The notes under the pieces: model-generated
The model's database searches: none
The model's input: the letters and a program-made list of their open reading frames with translations, nothing else
What the model was told of the DNA's origin: nothing
Position numbers and translations under genes: made by a program
Source: Deroplatys truncata
Lineage: Eukaryota; Arthropoda; Insecta; Mantodea; Mantidae
NCBI GenBank assembly: GCA_030765065.1
Contig: CM060989.1
Span: forward strand, 57,736,001-57,800,000
Direction: 5' to 3'
Length of the DNA stretch: 64,000 nucleotides
Shown: piece after piece, positions 44,467-55,844 of the stretch
Layout of the letters: the number at the start of each line of letters is the position of its first letter
How positions within the stretch are numbered: position 1 is the stretch's first letter

Positions 44467-45697
44467 CACTATGTGATCAAAAGTATCCGGACACCCCACA
44501 AACATACGTTTTTCATCTTACGTGCATTGTGTTGCCACCTACTGCCTGGTACTCATTATCAGCGACCTCAGTAGTCATTAGACATCGTGAAACAGCAGAA
44601 TGGGACGCTCCGTGGAACTCATGGACTTCGAAGGTGGTCAGGTGATTGGGTGTCACTTGTGTCAGAAGTCTGTACGCGAGATTTCCACACTCCTAAACAT
44701 CCCTAGGTCCACTGTTTCTGATGTGATAGTGAAGTGGAAACGTGATGGGACATGTACAGCACAAAAGCGTACAGGCCGACCTCGTTTGTTGACTGACAGA
44801 GACCGCCGACATTTGAAGAGGTAAAGAGTAATAGGCAGACATCTATCCAGACCATCACACAGGAATTCCAAACTGCATCAGGATCCACTCCAAATACTAT
44901 GACAGTTAGGCGTGAGGTGAGAAAACCTTGGATTCCATGGCTCATAAGCCACACATCACGCTGAAAATGCCAAACGACGCCTCGCTTGGTGTAAGGAGCG
45001 TCAACATCACACGATTGAACAGTGGCAAAACGTTGTGTGGAGTGAAGAATCACTGTACACAATGTGGCGATCCGATGGCAGGGTGTGGGTATGGCGAATG
45101 CCCGGTGAACGTCATCTGCCAACGTATATAGTGCCAACAGTGAAATTCGGAGGTGGTGGTGGTATGGTGTGGTCGTGTTTTTCCTGGAGGGGGCTTGCAC
45201 CCCTTGTTGTTTTGCGTGGCACGATCACAGCGCAGACCTACATTGATATTTTAAGCACCTTCTTGCTTCCCACTGTTGAAGAGCAATTCGGAGATGGCGA
45301 TTGCATCCTTCAACAAGATCGAGCATTTGTTCATACTGCACGGGCTGTGGCGGAGTGGTTACACGACATAACATCCCTGTAATGGACTGGCTTGCATAGG
45401 GTCCTGACTTGAATCCTATAGAACACATTTGGGATGTTTTGGAACGCCGATTTCGTGCCAGGTCTCACCGACCTACATCGATACCTCTCCTCAGTTCCGC
45501 ACCGTGAAGAATGGGCTGCCATTCCCCAAGAAACCTTCCAGCACCTGATTGAAAGTATGCCTGCGAGAGTGAACGCTATCATCAAAGCTAAGTGTGGGCC
45601 AACACCATATTGACTTCCAGCATTACCGATGGAGGGCACCACGAACTTGTACGTCATTTTCAGCCAGGTGTCCAGATACTTTTGATTAGATAACGTG
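44467..45697 (+). mobile_element. Tc1-like transposon
   Basis: The ends CACTATGTGATCAAAAGTAT and the inverse of CACGTTATCTAATCAAAAGT are flanked by TA (44465-44466, 45698-45699). The + strand transposase begins MGRSVELMDFEGGQVIGCHL (44600), has HTH parts SVREISTLLNIPRSTVSDVI and RTGRPRLLTDRDRRHLKR, then stops and shifts. It resumes NVVWSEESLYTMWRSDGRVW and VPTVKFGGGGGMVWSCFSWR, then DCILQQDRAFVHTARAVAEW. Later comes PDLNPIEHIWDVLERRF near 45400-45450. The first catalytic position reads W-S-E-E-S where active Tc1 proteins have W-S-D-E-S. The long - strand ORF at 44703-45200 is antisense to it. Confidence 0.9.
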
Positions 45698-45699
45698 TA

Positions 45700-46260
45700 G
45701 ATAGTGTAGATAACGTGGCGCAATGTAATACCGGGGTTGTGTTAAACTTTACTTAACGCGAAATTAAGAAATGTTGCTATACTAAAGGTGTAATTAGAAC
45801 GCACTTAACGTAATTGGAATGATTCTTGATTGGCAGTTCTCTTATTCATGCCGATTGGTTTTAATGACCATGTGACATCAAACTTGACTTAAGGGAAGGA
45901 AGTTTGACATTGCCAAACTCTTAAGTTACGTCGCGTTAAGTCAACCCTAAATAGCTCCATTTAATACGGCATTAGACTTTCACGTTACATTATGTTGCGT
46001 TAAGCCACGTTGCATAAGTTCATCGTAATCCCGGCATAACATGAAGTAGGTAAGACATGTCACTAAACTTAAGGTGAGGTTGTAAGCTGATTTGGGTCAA
46101 AAATATCGAAATTCATTTTCTATCATAAATGTAAGGTTAAATATCCATTTTATAAAAATCTATCGTCGTTTTACGTGTAGCGCACCCCAAACGGGCCTAA
46201 ATTCCATTTAAATTCAGTTTAAATACCCAAAGTAGCTTGTGTCACACCCCTTTCTTGGTT
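45700..46260. other. Intergenic sequence without recognised features
   Basis: Nothing is recognised. Several ACTTAACG/TTAAGT-type repeats occur in 45740-46030 without clear periodicity. Confidence 0.35.
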
Positions 46261-46264
46261 TAGA

Positions 46265-46550
46265 AGGTGCACAACATTTAAATTGAGTTTTATTTATGGA
46301 CACTCTTTAACTGCTGTGGTTCTTAGCGTCCCATTGTCCCGGTAATTTGCTCAGAGACCTCTTTACCAGGCTTGAGGTTCTTTTACGTGCTGTAAATCTA
46401 CATGGGATCACCTGCTTTACTTCCCTAACGAAGGAAGCATGCTAAGGATTTTTACGCCCGAAAAAACCCATCGCCCTTCGTCGGGTTTGAATCCGCGATC
46501 TCGGGAACTAGAGGTTAGCATGGTAACCACTACACCACGGACGACGACTT
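46265..46550 (-). repeat. tRNA-derived SINE, full-length copy
   Basis: Reading the - strand: CGTGGTGTAGTGGTTACCAT (A box), GCTAACCTCTAGTTCCCGAG, ATCGCGGATTCAAACCCG (B box), then the body GGGTTTTTTCGGGCGTAAAA, GCTTCCTTCGTTAGGGAAGT, ending near 46270. Other copies are at 27409 (head) and 28290-28530 (body). Confidence 0.75.
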
Positions 46551-46744
46551 AGACGGTGTAGGTATCTAAAACACCGTTTTTCTTGTTTGAATTTAGCACA
46601 GCTTGTTGTTTTGTTGCGCTGAAGGGAAATGTGTGTGAGTGCAACACTGACTGCCAAGGTCAAATTCACGTGTTTACTACTATAGTTGAGGAGCAGGAGG
46701 AACAGAGGAAGAAGAAACATCAGAGCTTCTAAGAGATGACAACC

Positions 46745-47220
46745 CACTAGGGAAGCTATGGACATCACTCAAGATGCCCTGCAATATTTAGCAGGATACA
46801 TAGCATTTAAATGTAAAACAATAGACAAAAGTCTGTGTGCCGTGAATGGAGCATATTCAGTGCCGCGCGAAGCAATTAAGGACTGGATATCGATAATTTC
46901 CAAGGGAGGCCTTACACGTCCTAGTGAGAAATGGATGGAAACAATTACTCAGTTTGAAATAGTGTTTTGTGCATTTCACGGACAAACCGTCTCAAAAACA
47001 AAAATGTGTTAAAACATTAGTAGCTTTGTTAAAATCAAAGTTTCCAGAGGTATAGGAGGAAATTATGTCATTGTATGTTCGAATAAGAACGTTTATTCGA
47101 ATAAGACATTTAAGTTCAAAAACTACGAAACAAGCATTAAAAAAATACGCCGCAAGGAAGAATAAGCAGTGGGTCGCTTCATCCTCCAAAACAGCATAAG
47201 GCATCACCAGTAACACGTAA
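46745..47220 (+). mobile_element. P-element-like (THAP9-type) transposase C-terminal fragment
   Basis: The + strand reads MDITQDALQYLAGYIAFKCK, then DWISIISKGGLTRPSEKWME and TITQFEIVFCAFHGQTVSKT. After shifts it continues with a YVRIRTFIRIRHL-type and KYAARKNKQWASS stretch to about 47200. A-L-x-Y-L-A-G-Y-I...C before a W-I-x-x-I-S-x-G-G-L-x-x-P-S segment is the C-terminal pattern of P-element/THAP9 transposases. Confidence 0.55.
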
Positions 47221-47499
47221 GTTTTCATTTCTTACGGTAAAAAATGTACCAGCATATCCATTTAGCGTTTCCTTTAGCACTAAAGTAATGCATGTTTGAA
47301 TCTCTTGTAGCACCTACAGTTTACGCTGAAGTATTACATGTGTTCCAGTAGTTTTGTTTATACGTAAATATATTACAAATGTAATGCACTTTCCATTCGT
47401 TTTGCTTTATGGTATATGCCCACAATGTTTGTAGAAAGCTCTGAAACGTGCTAATAATAAGCAATTCGGAGTTAATCGGGAGGAATTTAGTGTGTTTAC

Positions 47500-48900
47500 T
47501 GCGCTGTGTATGTATTCAGCGCGCTCGCTTCACTGTCACTGACGTCACAGGCGTGCAGCCAATGGCAGCTCCACACCCCGGAGTGGCAAACCCAGGTTCA
47601 CCTTTAGTTATATATAGCCACATTGGGTGCAGTGCAGTAATCAATAATCATCGCAAGGCAAGAAATACTTTGGTGTTCTGTGAGTGATAGTGACAACATA
47701 CAACACCATGACAGGAATAAACATTGCAGTCTTCAAATACCAAAAAATATTAAAATCGAATTTGGAGATACCAAAAGCATCAACAGAAACTACCGACGAA
47801 ACCAGATGGGCGTGCAATAAAGTTGCAGCAAATCAACGATGCAAAAGTAACAAATCCATAAGAACAGTTGCTGGTCCGGTTATCCTTATAATAGCGGCCT
47901 TTCTCCAAAAGCAACTTAACAACAATGCAAAAGTAACAAGTCCATAAGAACAGTTGCTGGTTCGGTTATCCTTATAATAGCCGCCTTTCTCCAAAAGCAA
48001 CTTAACAACAATGCAAAAGTAACAAGTCCATAAGAACAGTTGCTGGTCCTGTTATCCTTATAATAACGGCCTTTCTCCAAAAGCAACTTAACAACAATGC
48101 AAAAGTAACAAATTCATAAGAACAGTTGCTGGTCCTGTTATCCTTATAATAGCGGCCTTTCTCCAAAAGCAACTTAACAACAATGCAAAAGTAACAAATT
48201 CATAAGAACAGTTGCTGGTCCTGTTATCCTTATAATAGCGCCCTTTCTCCAAAAGCAACTTAACAACAATGCAAAAGTAACAAATTCATAAGAACAGTTG
48301 CTGGGCCGGTTATCCTTATAATAGTGGCCTTTCTCCAAAACCAACTTAACAACAATGCAAAAGTAAGAGATCCATAAGAACAGTTGCTGGTTCGGTTATC
48401 CTGTATAATAGCGGCCTTTCTCCAAAAGGCAACTTAACAATATCCGAAATAATGTCCTTAACATATGAACGAAATGCAAGTAATTAGGAATGCGGATTTG
48501 CAAAACAAACTCTACTGGACAAACTTCTACGAGATATACTAATACATACATAGAACAGGACAACCAATTGGAGGATCAGGATAAACAGAAGAAGAAGTAG
48601 ACGAAAGTAGATTTGGCAAAAGGAAATATTACCGAGAAGATTTCGTGGAAGGACAGTGGGTATTTGCAGGAGTCGAAAGACAAACAGGAAACAGCTTTTT
48701 CATAACCATAGAAGACCGATGACATCAGAAACAATCTCTCTCAGTACAGCAGAAGGAAACATCTCTACACAGGATATCTGGCAACATATATATTCATCAA
48801 ACACTGCAAAAATAACAACACAAACCTATTTACCAGTTTTTTAGAAATAGTACATCAATACAAATGGTAAAAACCCATCCATCTACCAAAGCATATACCA
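47500..48900 (+). mobile_element. Merlin (IS1595/ISXO2-like) DNA transposon remnant with internal minisatellite
   Basis: A TATA-like TATATATAG (47609-47617) precedes a short reading TRWACNKVAANQRCKSNKSI, RT, which has the W-x-C...R-C...S-I-R-T form of the zinc-ribbon start of Merlin transposases. After the minisatellite (47838-48440), frames on the + strand give QPIGGSG, EEEVDESRFGKRKYYREDFV, EGQWVFAGVERQTGNSFFIT and IEDR (48568-48720), the DDE core of ISXO2/Merlin transposases (V-D-E-S-x-F-G-K-R-K-Y...G-Q-W-V-F-G-G-V-E-R). Further shifts follow. The element ends are not located. Confidence 0.7.
47838..48440. repeat. 86-bp minisatellite, seven copies
   Basis: A unit with CCATAAGAACAGTTGCTGG, TTATCCTTATAATAGCGGCC, TTTCTCCAAAAGCAACTTAA, CAACAATGCAAAAGTAACAA repeats with start points 47855, 47941, 48027, 48113, 48199, 48285 and 48371: exactly 86 bp each time. 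Copies differ at a few sites only. As 86 is not a multiple of 3, the array cannot keep a reading frame. It lies between the zinc-ribbon-like and DDE parts of the Merlin remnant. Confidence 0.95.
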
Positions 48901-49395
48901 TCGAAGCCATAATAAGATCAACATCTACAAGGGTAAGTGAACCAAAATAATATCACTCCTAACCTAAAATAAAATACTTATTTACATATAACCTTGTTAA
49001 GAAACCACACAGTTAACATAACCATACTTTCATATTAAGTATGTATAGCTAAACTTCATGAAATTAAAACTGTGCTTAAGTGTGAAGGGAAACTCATAAA
49101 TTGCCTAATCAATCCTGTTCAAAATCGATGTCTCTTCTAGAGCCCGAAACCCTTTACCCGCCCTTATGAGGTTTAGTTTTATAGCAAAATTATAGTTTAA
49201 GAACAACAAACATGTCCATCTACTCGTACTCTACATCTGTGGTATAAATTCCCAAAATGAGAAGAGAAATCCGTTGGATTAGCATTCCCACTCACATACT
49301 AACACAGTTTATTCTCGATAATGTATTATACCAAAGAAAACAGCTTATAGAAGGTATGGTTAATACATAAGTAACCTGACATGTATATATAACAT
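48901..49395. other. Intergenic AT-rich sequence
   Basis: It contains CTAAACTTCATG and CCTAAAATAAAATAC stretches that resemble parts of the satellite unit at 51601-52055, but too diverged to place. Confidence 0.3.
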
Positions 49396-49530
49396 CTCAA
49401 CCTACCGTGAATCAGAAACCTAAGCTTATATAAGAAGTGAATCATCAGCACTGTTAAGCAACATACCTTTGCATATTTTGGTGTAACCTCTGGCACGTAA
49501 TTAACCTTAGTTTATATAATAAAATCTCAT
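49396..49530 (+). repeat. Isolated satellite unit
   Basis: CAACCTACCGTGAATCAGAA, ACCTAAGCTTATATAAGAAG, then TTTTGGTGTAACCTCTGGCA matches one unit of the array at 51601-52055. Confidence 0.6.
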
Positions 49531-49689
49531 GTGCTGCGCTCACATCACTTTCTATACTCATGTTCAAACTATTTTTACAATGCTTCTACATGTTAATCGA
49601 GATAAACATTTACAGAAACTTTCTTATTGCTAATTTTCTTGTAAGTATTTGTTCACCAATAGACATTGTTATTAAATGTTTCAGGCTTC

Positions 49690-50150
49690 ATGATAGAAAG
49701 ATTAGCATATTATCAAATACAAAATTTGACATATCACTTATACAATCACTATTTATAATTTGATTTGTCACTATATAATACCAATAGTAATTTTCAATCA
49801 AATCACATATATTATCAAATATTATTTACAATTTTGGCCTATCATTTATACAACGCTACAAGTAACAGATTACAAGATACTATTTATAATTCAACCTATA
49901 CTCTCACAAACATACATTTGTTATAGAAGGATTAGCATATTATCAATTCACAATTTGGCATATCACTTAGACAATCACTATTTACAATTTGACTTGTCAC
50001 CTATATAACACTAATAGTAATTTTCAATTGAGTCACATATATTATCAGATACTATTTACAATTTAGGCCTATCATTTATACAATACCACCAAAAAAACAG
50101 TTTAGTTAAAAGTACAAAATATTACAAAATATTATTTACAATTCGATCTA
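49690..50150. repeat. Two-copy tandem repeat, period 230 bp
   Basis: ATTAGCATATTATCAA begins units at 49701 and 49931, each continuing with TTTGRCATATCACTTA, ACAATCACTATTTA, TAATAGTAATTTTCAAT and AGGCCTATCATTTATACAA or close variants. It lies directly 3' of the - strand LINE at 50200-50930 and is probably that element's 3' UTR. Confidence 0.75.
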
Positions 50151-50199
50151 TACTTACACTCTAACATACAAAACAGATTTTAGAAGATTACAATTCATC

Positions 50200-50900
50200 T
50201 ATTCTGTATAGGCTTTTATTTAGAAGATAATTTTTTAACAATGTTTTAAAAGATTTTTTAACAATGTGCAGCTTTTATATATTGTGGTAATTTATTAAAG
50301 AGTATGGCTCCTCTGGTGTATGGATCTTTGTTTGTCACAGCTTTAGTTGTACATACCCTATTGGTAATTATTTATTCCCCTAGTCTTATATGTATAATAT
50401 TCTTTGTTTAGATTCTTGATATTTTGATTCCTTCTAACAAAATAATTTTGTAGACATATAGAGATACTATTGTTAGAATTTTTGCATTATTAAATACTTC
50501 TTTTACAGAGTGGCAACATTTTAAGTTAAATATACACCTTAGACTTTTCTTTTGGATCACCAATACTCTATTTAGATTGGTTATGGATGCTCCCCCCCCC
50601 CCCAAATTTCTATCCCATATTCAATAAGTTAGTGAATCATTCCATAGTACATTGATGTTAGTATCCGTTATCTAGTTGATTAGCTAATTTCCTTAGTAAA
50701 TATAACCGAGAGTTTAGTTTCTTGCAGAGATCATCTATGTGTTCATTGAAATTCAGGTTCTTGTCTATGGTAATTTCCAGAAATTTAGTGCTGTTTACCT
50801 GTTCGATTTGTATATTGTTGTACTCTATCTTACATACTTGTTTCTGATCTCTAAGTTAGAATGGAATGCATTTTGTTTTATCAACATTTGGTAAACATTA
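50200..50900 (-). mobile_element. LINE reverse-transcriptase 3' end (CR1/Jockey-like)
   Basis: The - strand reads STKFLEITIDKNLNFNEHID, DLCKKLNSRLYLLRKLANQL (50830-50680), then ITNLNRVLVIQKKSLRCIF and FNNAKILTIVSLYVYKIILL. F-L-x-I-x-I-D-x-x-L-x-x-x-x-H-I, then L-x-x-x-Q-K-x-x-x-R and I-L-T-V-x-S-L-Y form the classic post-RT thumb of CR1/Jockey LINEs. A run of C at 50591-50602 sits in the W-G-G codons. Confidence 0.7.
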
Positions 50901-50904
50901 AGTA

Positions 50905-51600
50905 ATAATCAAATTTTTTAAGGGCTGGTTACTATGTAGAGCATTTTTCATTCTCTTTGCATGTCAACGACATAAAACGAATAAGGAATTCCCATTTGAG
51001 AAAAAGTATGTGTTGGAAAATTCAAACAAATAACAAGTAATATCTCAAAAATGATTCATTCCACAAAAAAGTATATGGTTTAAATTGTGTTTTTTAACAA
51101 GCTCCACATTTTTTGTGTAGAAAAATTTTGTCTATCTCTTCCAGTTTATCAGTTACACAAAAGCCATTCAGAAAGAACAGGCCTATTGGGGACATTCCCA
51201 AAAAATTCTAGATATACATCTCATTTATCATAAAAGTATCTTAAATATCATATATTTTATTCAACATTGTTAGAGCCTTTTTTTGGTAAAAATCAACATT
51301 TTTGAAAAATGTTCCATGTAAAGGTTAGTCTGGGGTGGGAGATTTTCTTGAAAATCTTTATGTTGAATCTTTGGAAGATACTGAAACTAAGCAACAAGTT
51401 TGGTATTTATTCGACTTTTCATTTTTGAGTGATGCTGTTCACAAACATACAGACACACACACAGACCTTTTTCTAAAAGTGCTTTTTTTAATTCAGCAGG
51501 CCTCCAAACAAATATTTCCAGTGAAATCTTGGTATCGAATTTTTGGGTGGAATGCAATACTTTCCCTGCTTACTATATGTAGTAGAGAAAGCAAAAATTA
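50905..51600 (+). repeat. Unclassified dispersed repeat, copy B
   Basis: The opposite-strand partner of 8390-9130. It starts near TGGTTACTATGTAGAGCATT and runs through TTTTTTGTGTAGAAAAATTT to GGGTGGAATGCAATACTTTC and AGTAGAGAAAGCAAAAATTA. Confidence 0.55.
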
Positions 51601-52055
51601 AACTAGCCTAACCTCTCGTGAATCACAAACTAAGCTTTTTGTCCTTAATGAACACACGCTGACGTGCTTTTGTATAACCAGTAATTACTACTTAATCTAA
51701 ATTTGTATTTAAAAAAAAACTAAACCTAACATAAACTCTCATAAATCAGAAACCTACGCTTGTATAAATAGTGAATCATAAACATCGTTAACCAATGCAC
51801 ACTCGTGTACTTTGATGTAACCACTGGTTGGTAATTAACATAAAACTAAACCTAACCTCCTGTGAAACACAAACCTAAGCTTTTATAAATACTGAACCAT
51901 ATAGTTAAGAAACGCACACTCGCAGGTTTTGGTGTAACCATCGGTTCGTAATTAATCTAAGTTTATTTTAAAAAGCTAAATCTAATCTAACTTTCCGTGA
52001 ATCAGAAACTTAAACTTGTATAAATAGTGAATTATAAGCATCGTTACAGGATGTA
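51601..52055 (+). repeat. Satellite-like tandem repeat, period about 121-135 bp
   Basis: Units are marked by AATCACAAAC/AATCAGAAAC at 51621, 51744, 51865 and 52000, each preceded by CTAACCT-like sequence and followed by AAGCTTKTATAAATAGTGAA, a CACTCG segment and TTTGRTGTAACCA. About 3.6 copies are present. A further unit is at 49396-49530, so the array was probably split. Confidence 0.75.
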
Positions 52056-52059
52056 ACTG

Positions 52060-53130
52060 TTACTCACGATGGCAATTGGCAAAAGTGAGGATACACAAGT
52101 CATAAGCGTGGTCTCAGCAACAAGTGTGGTAAAAGGTAAAATTCTTGATGTTGATGTGTTATCAAAGTACTGTCAGGGATGTATTGCAAACAAAAAAGAT
52201 GAACAGAAACTAAAATTTCACAAAGAAAGTGTAAAATAAATTATTCAGGGGTTAATGGTGGCATGGAGTGTCAAGGGGTAGTGAGAATCTTTGAATGTTC
52301 TCAGTATGGTGTAAGGTACACACAATATTTATGAGATGGGGATGTTAAAGCATACAAAACTGTAGTAGAAAGGATGTGCACATTGAGAAATTGTAGTATG
52401 TGGGTCACGATGCAGAAGCATATGGAAACCAGACTTAAAAAAAACTGAAAAAGGATCTCAGGGGCCAAAAGCTAGGTGATGGTAAGAGTGTTTCTGGGAA
52501 GCACAGACTAACTGAGAAGGAAATACAGCATTATTATGGCATGGCTATTAAGAGAAATGCAAATAAACTGGAGGAGATGAGGCATGATGTTTGGGCGACA
52601 TTCTTTCACAAGCTGTTGACAAATGAAAAGTCACAGCATGCACTATATCCTCAAAGTAAGGACTCATGGTGCAAATTTAACAGAGCAATAGCTACTGGGG
52701 AAGGCAATGAACACAAACATTTTGTAGATGAAGCAATAAAACCCTCATTTAGCAGCCTAGCTGACCCACAATTAAGTAAATGTTTGCATGGCAAAACTCA
52801 AAATCCCGAGTCCTTCAATAGTGACGTGGACCAGAGTTCCTAAAACTGTCTTTTTAGGGTATGATACTTTACAATAGGTGTTTAGATGCTGTGTTGGCAT
52901 TTAATGAAACTCAGGTTGTGCGAAAGTACTGCAAGCAATGGGAATAGATCCTGGATGGAATGCAATGAAAATTTTTCAAGATATTTGCAATATGAGAATT
53001 GCAAATGCAAAAGTGAAGCAAGAAACTGAATCCAAGGAGCCTAGGGTGTTACAAAGGAACCACAAGAGGTCCAGAGAGGATGAGGACGATGACCCTGAAC
53101 CAGAATATGGTTCTGGATTGTACTAAAGCT
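52060..53130 (+). pseudogene. Mutator-like (MULE) transposase remnant
   Basis: Joined over shifts, the + strand reads DGNWQK (52070), a VLSGMYCKQKR-type stretch, NYSGVNGGMECQGVVRIFE and a GDVKAYKTVVERM block near 52350. It continues MAIKRNANKLEEMRHDVWAT (52541), SKDSWCKFNRAIATGEGNEH, LSKCLHGKTQNPESFN, then MGIDPGWNAMKIFQDICNMR and a basic tail ending PEYGSGLY. D-G-x-W-x-x-R-G-x-x-S-H, G-D-x-x-x-Y and C-L-H-G-x-T-Q-N-x-x-E-S-F-N are marks of the animal Mutator-like transposase family. The N-terminal third is missing. Confidence 0.65.
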
Positions 53131-53238
53131 AGCATTTCAGTTTTTTGTTATTTTCAACTAAGTTGGTTTTTAAGACACATTGGCCCCTATTTCTCTGGAA
53201 CTACTAGACCTAGAATAATGGAACTTTTACCAGTTCAC
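53131..53238. other. Spacer
   Basis: Short non-coding stretch before the hAT terminus. Confidence 0.3.
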
Positions 53239-55428
53239 TAGGGAACGGATTTTTAGGTGCTAAAAAAGTTAAATTTATTTATTTTTTATGCATTAAAAAT
53301 TAAGAAAATATTTGTTAAAAAGTTCAAAATATTTACTAAAACACAAAAATATTTTCTTTCATTTTACATAATAGAAAAATTTGTAATAAAAAAGAACTGT
53401 TTTGATAACTCACCAATGATGGATTATTGATATCACATGTCAATTGTTGGAAATTCTTTGGAGTTACAGTGCACAACACATGGCTTCTCTAAATTGTCCA
53501 TTAGAAATCTCTGCCGATTGTCACGGCGCACTACCCGGTATTGGTAGAATGATCGTTCTACGTCACATTATGTCACTCATGTATATTTCATAAGAGGTAC
53601 GTCACTAGCACTTACATTCTCAATGTCTACTTGATGGACTTCTAGAACTTGGGCAACTTGTCTCATAATTTGAAACCCTGTATTTTTTTTTAAACACCAA
53701 TTTGAACTTGTTTTTTAAAGTTTGCATTTTTAAGCCTTCGAGTGAGTTAATTTTCGTTTCTACATTAATGATTTCTTTAACACTTTCTATCAAGAGATTA
53801 GTTGTTGCTTCTAGTTTTTTAATGGAATTGCACAAGAAACTCAAATTAGCAGCAATATACGCCACATCATTTCTTAAACAACTGTCACTGAACAGATTTT
53901 GAACAATTTCTATAGATGAAGCATCATCTTTGTCCAGTTCATCCACAACTGATTTAAAGCTATCAAAATGCCCCGCATAGTACACCACTGCTGAAAGCCA
54001 AGTGCCTCAGCGAGTAACAATTGGCGTTGGCAGTAATGGAACATTGGGGTTTTTGTTTCTAAAGAGGTCAACTCTCTTAGGGGCTTTAACAAACAACTTC
54101 TTTCCATTGGATACCAATTTGTCCACATTGGGATACAGTGACGGTACAGTTTCGCAACCCTATGTAGCACATGCCCAATGCAAGTCACATGTATCATTTT
54201 CGGATAGCTGACCTTCTGCGGCTTTCTTCATGTAAGATGCATAGCTAAGGAAAATAAGCACTTCATCGTGCTTAACACCATTTGGCCATAATATGTGCAT
54301 ACTTTCATTGAAGAGCCTAACAACATTAATGTGATTTGCTGCCAACATTTCTTTACAAGCTAGTAAAAACACACGATTAGAAACTGTTTCGTCATTTTTA
54401 AGAACTCCAACCACTACATTTCCCACTTTTCTTCCTGTTGAATCTTGAGTTTCATCAATACGCACCCATATTTTCATATTTTTGCACACAGCCCTAATTT
54501 TTCATAATGTTTCTTCGTGGCATTTTGGAAGGTAGTATTTCCTTAAAGTAGATTCATCTGGAGGATCAAAGTTGTGTACTTCACGAGAAACGCTTTAACC
54601 TCTGGATTGTTCACTTTATGTAGAGGAATGTCCACTGAAAGAAAAGTTTGGCATAAATCTGAATAAAATTCACAACACTTGGAAGGTCCGGAATATGAGC
54701 TGGAGGCTCCTGCTTCACTTAAAAGCACCTGCTTCATAGAAGAACATGAAGCTGCCAAGATATGTTTATTGCCGGATAAATGCTGCATTACTTGGGAGCG
54801 TTGATCGGCTGTTATAGACTTTCTACAAGGCTGACAATATAGAAGTTTTCCATCTGTACGGAATGTATTTGAGAATTCTTGAACGTACTGTTGCAACCGA
54901 AAACCTACACAGCTTTTTACCTTAGGTATTTTGGTAACGATACACGAATCACTCAACACGTATATTAAGCATTGCCCGGCTGAACTGAAGGAACAAGAAT
55001 AACTTGAACGCGTAATCGTGTTGAGTTCAAGTACATGGTGCAATATTCTGACTTCTGAAACTTCTTTCCTGTGAGTTACGTGTAAATGTTTATATTGTAG
55101 CGAGCTGTTGACAACACATAATCTAATCTGAGGTTACAGGATATGCAGAAGTTTGCACAGATTCTCTTCTCAAAAATAAAATAATGTTCTTTGCCACACA
55201 CAATAAAAGGAGAAACAAAGTTTGATATAGTATATTGGTAAAATGCATAAAATATGTACTAATAACTAGATTGTGCAAAATATTTAATTACATATTTCTA
55301 TTCTAAAATTATGTATTTTTATGTGAAATAAAACTTTGTATTTGTGAGAATGACAACATATTCAATATTTATGCTTAGTTTTGCGCTTGCAAAAAAAAAT
55401 ATCTATTTACCTAAAAATCCGTTCCCTA
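53239..55428 (-). mobile_element. hAT-like transposon with CGGBP1-type N-terminus
   Basis: The ends TAGGGAACGGATTTTTAGGT are inverted at both sides, with partly matching 8-bp flanks CAGTTCAC and TTGATCAC. The - strand starts with a BED/CGGBP1-like zinc-binding part (KSCVGFRLQQYVQEFSNTF, RTDGKLLYCQPCRKSITADQ, RSQVMQHLSGNKH; 54900-54780). It continues IWVRIDETQDSTGRKVGNVV (first Asp), LFNESMHILWPNGVKHDEVL, and IHVTCIGHVLHRVA. Last comes YYAGHFDSFKSVVDELDKDD, ASSIEIVQNLFSDSCLRNDV near 53980-53880. Frameshifts occur near 54160 and 54000. Length 2190 bp. It is the element nearest the DUF1989 gene. Confidence 0.8.
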
Positions 55429-55436
55429 TTGATCAC

Positions 55437-55844
55437 CAGTACACATTCAAGGTAGGGATCGACCTTCATACTCTGTTCAACAGCTGACAGTAATTAATTT
55501 TATTATTTTCACTTAATATTTCTGTTATTCATTACCATAAAAAAAAATATGCAATACACATGCATTAAGTGCTTTGCAGAAACATAGAAGTGAAAATACT
55601 AGACCTCATCTCATATTTCTTCCTCATTCTGCAAAGATGCATTTACTACACTTGTTACAATATACTATTGTTTGTTGTCATAAATTTTACAAGTAAAATG
55701 GGAAGGTTATTTCCCTTCTCTTGAGTAAACAGGTTGCTATGTTCTGTCTGCAAATTTAATAACTTGCATTAGAAATCTTCCTTCATAGGAATTCTAATCT
55801 TATTTTCTGAGATTGTTATTCTGTTTCCTACCAAAAAAAAAGAA
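55437..55844 (+). other. Upstream region of the DUF1989 gene
   Basis: No repeat is recognised. No clear TATA box or initiator is seen. The reading frame is open for some codons upstream of ATG 55845, so an upstream exon with a CCAAAAAAAAAG acceptor cannot be excluded. Confidence 0.35.

Noticed and set aside
44703-45200. 165-residue ORF on the - strand
   Set aside because: Antisense to the Tc1 transposase, whose + strand motifs and inverted ends explain the region.
47838-48440. CRISPR array
   Set aside because: Regular 86-bp units have no distinct spacers; the whole unit repeats and the DNA is eukaryotic.
51601-52055. Telomeric (TTAGG)n array
   Set aside because: Only isolated CCTAACCT pieces within a longer ~125-bp unit.
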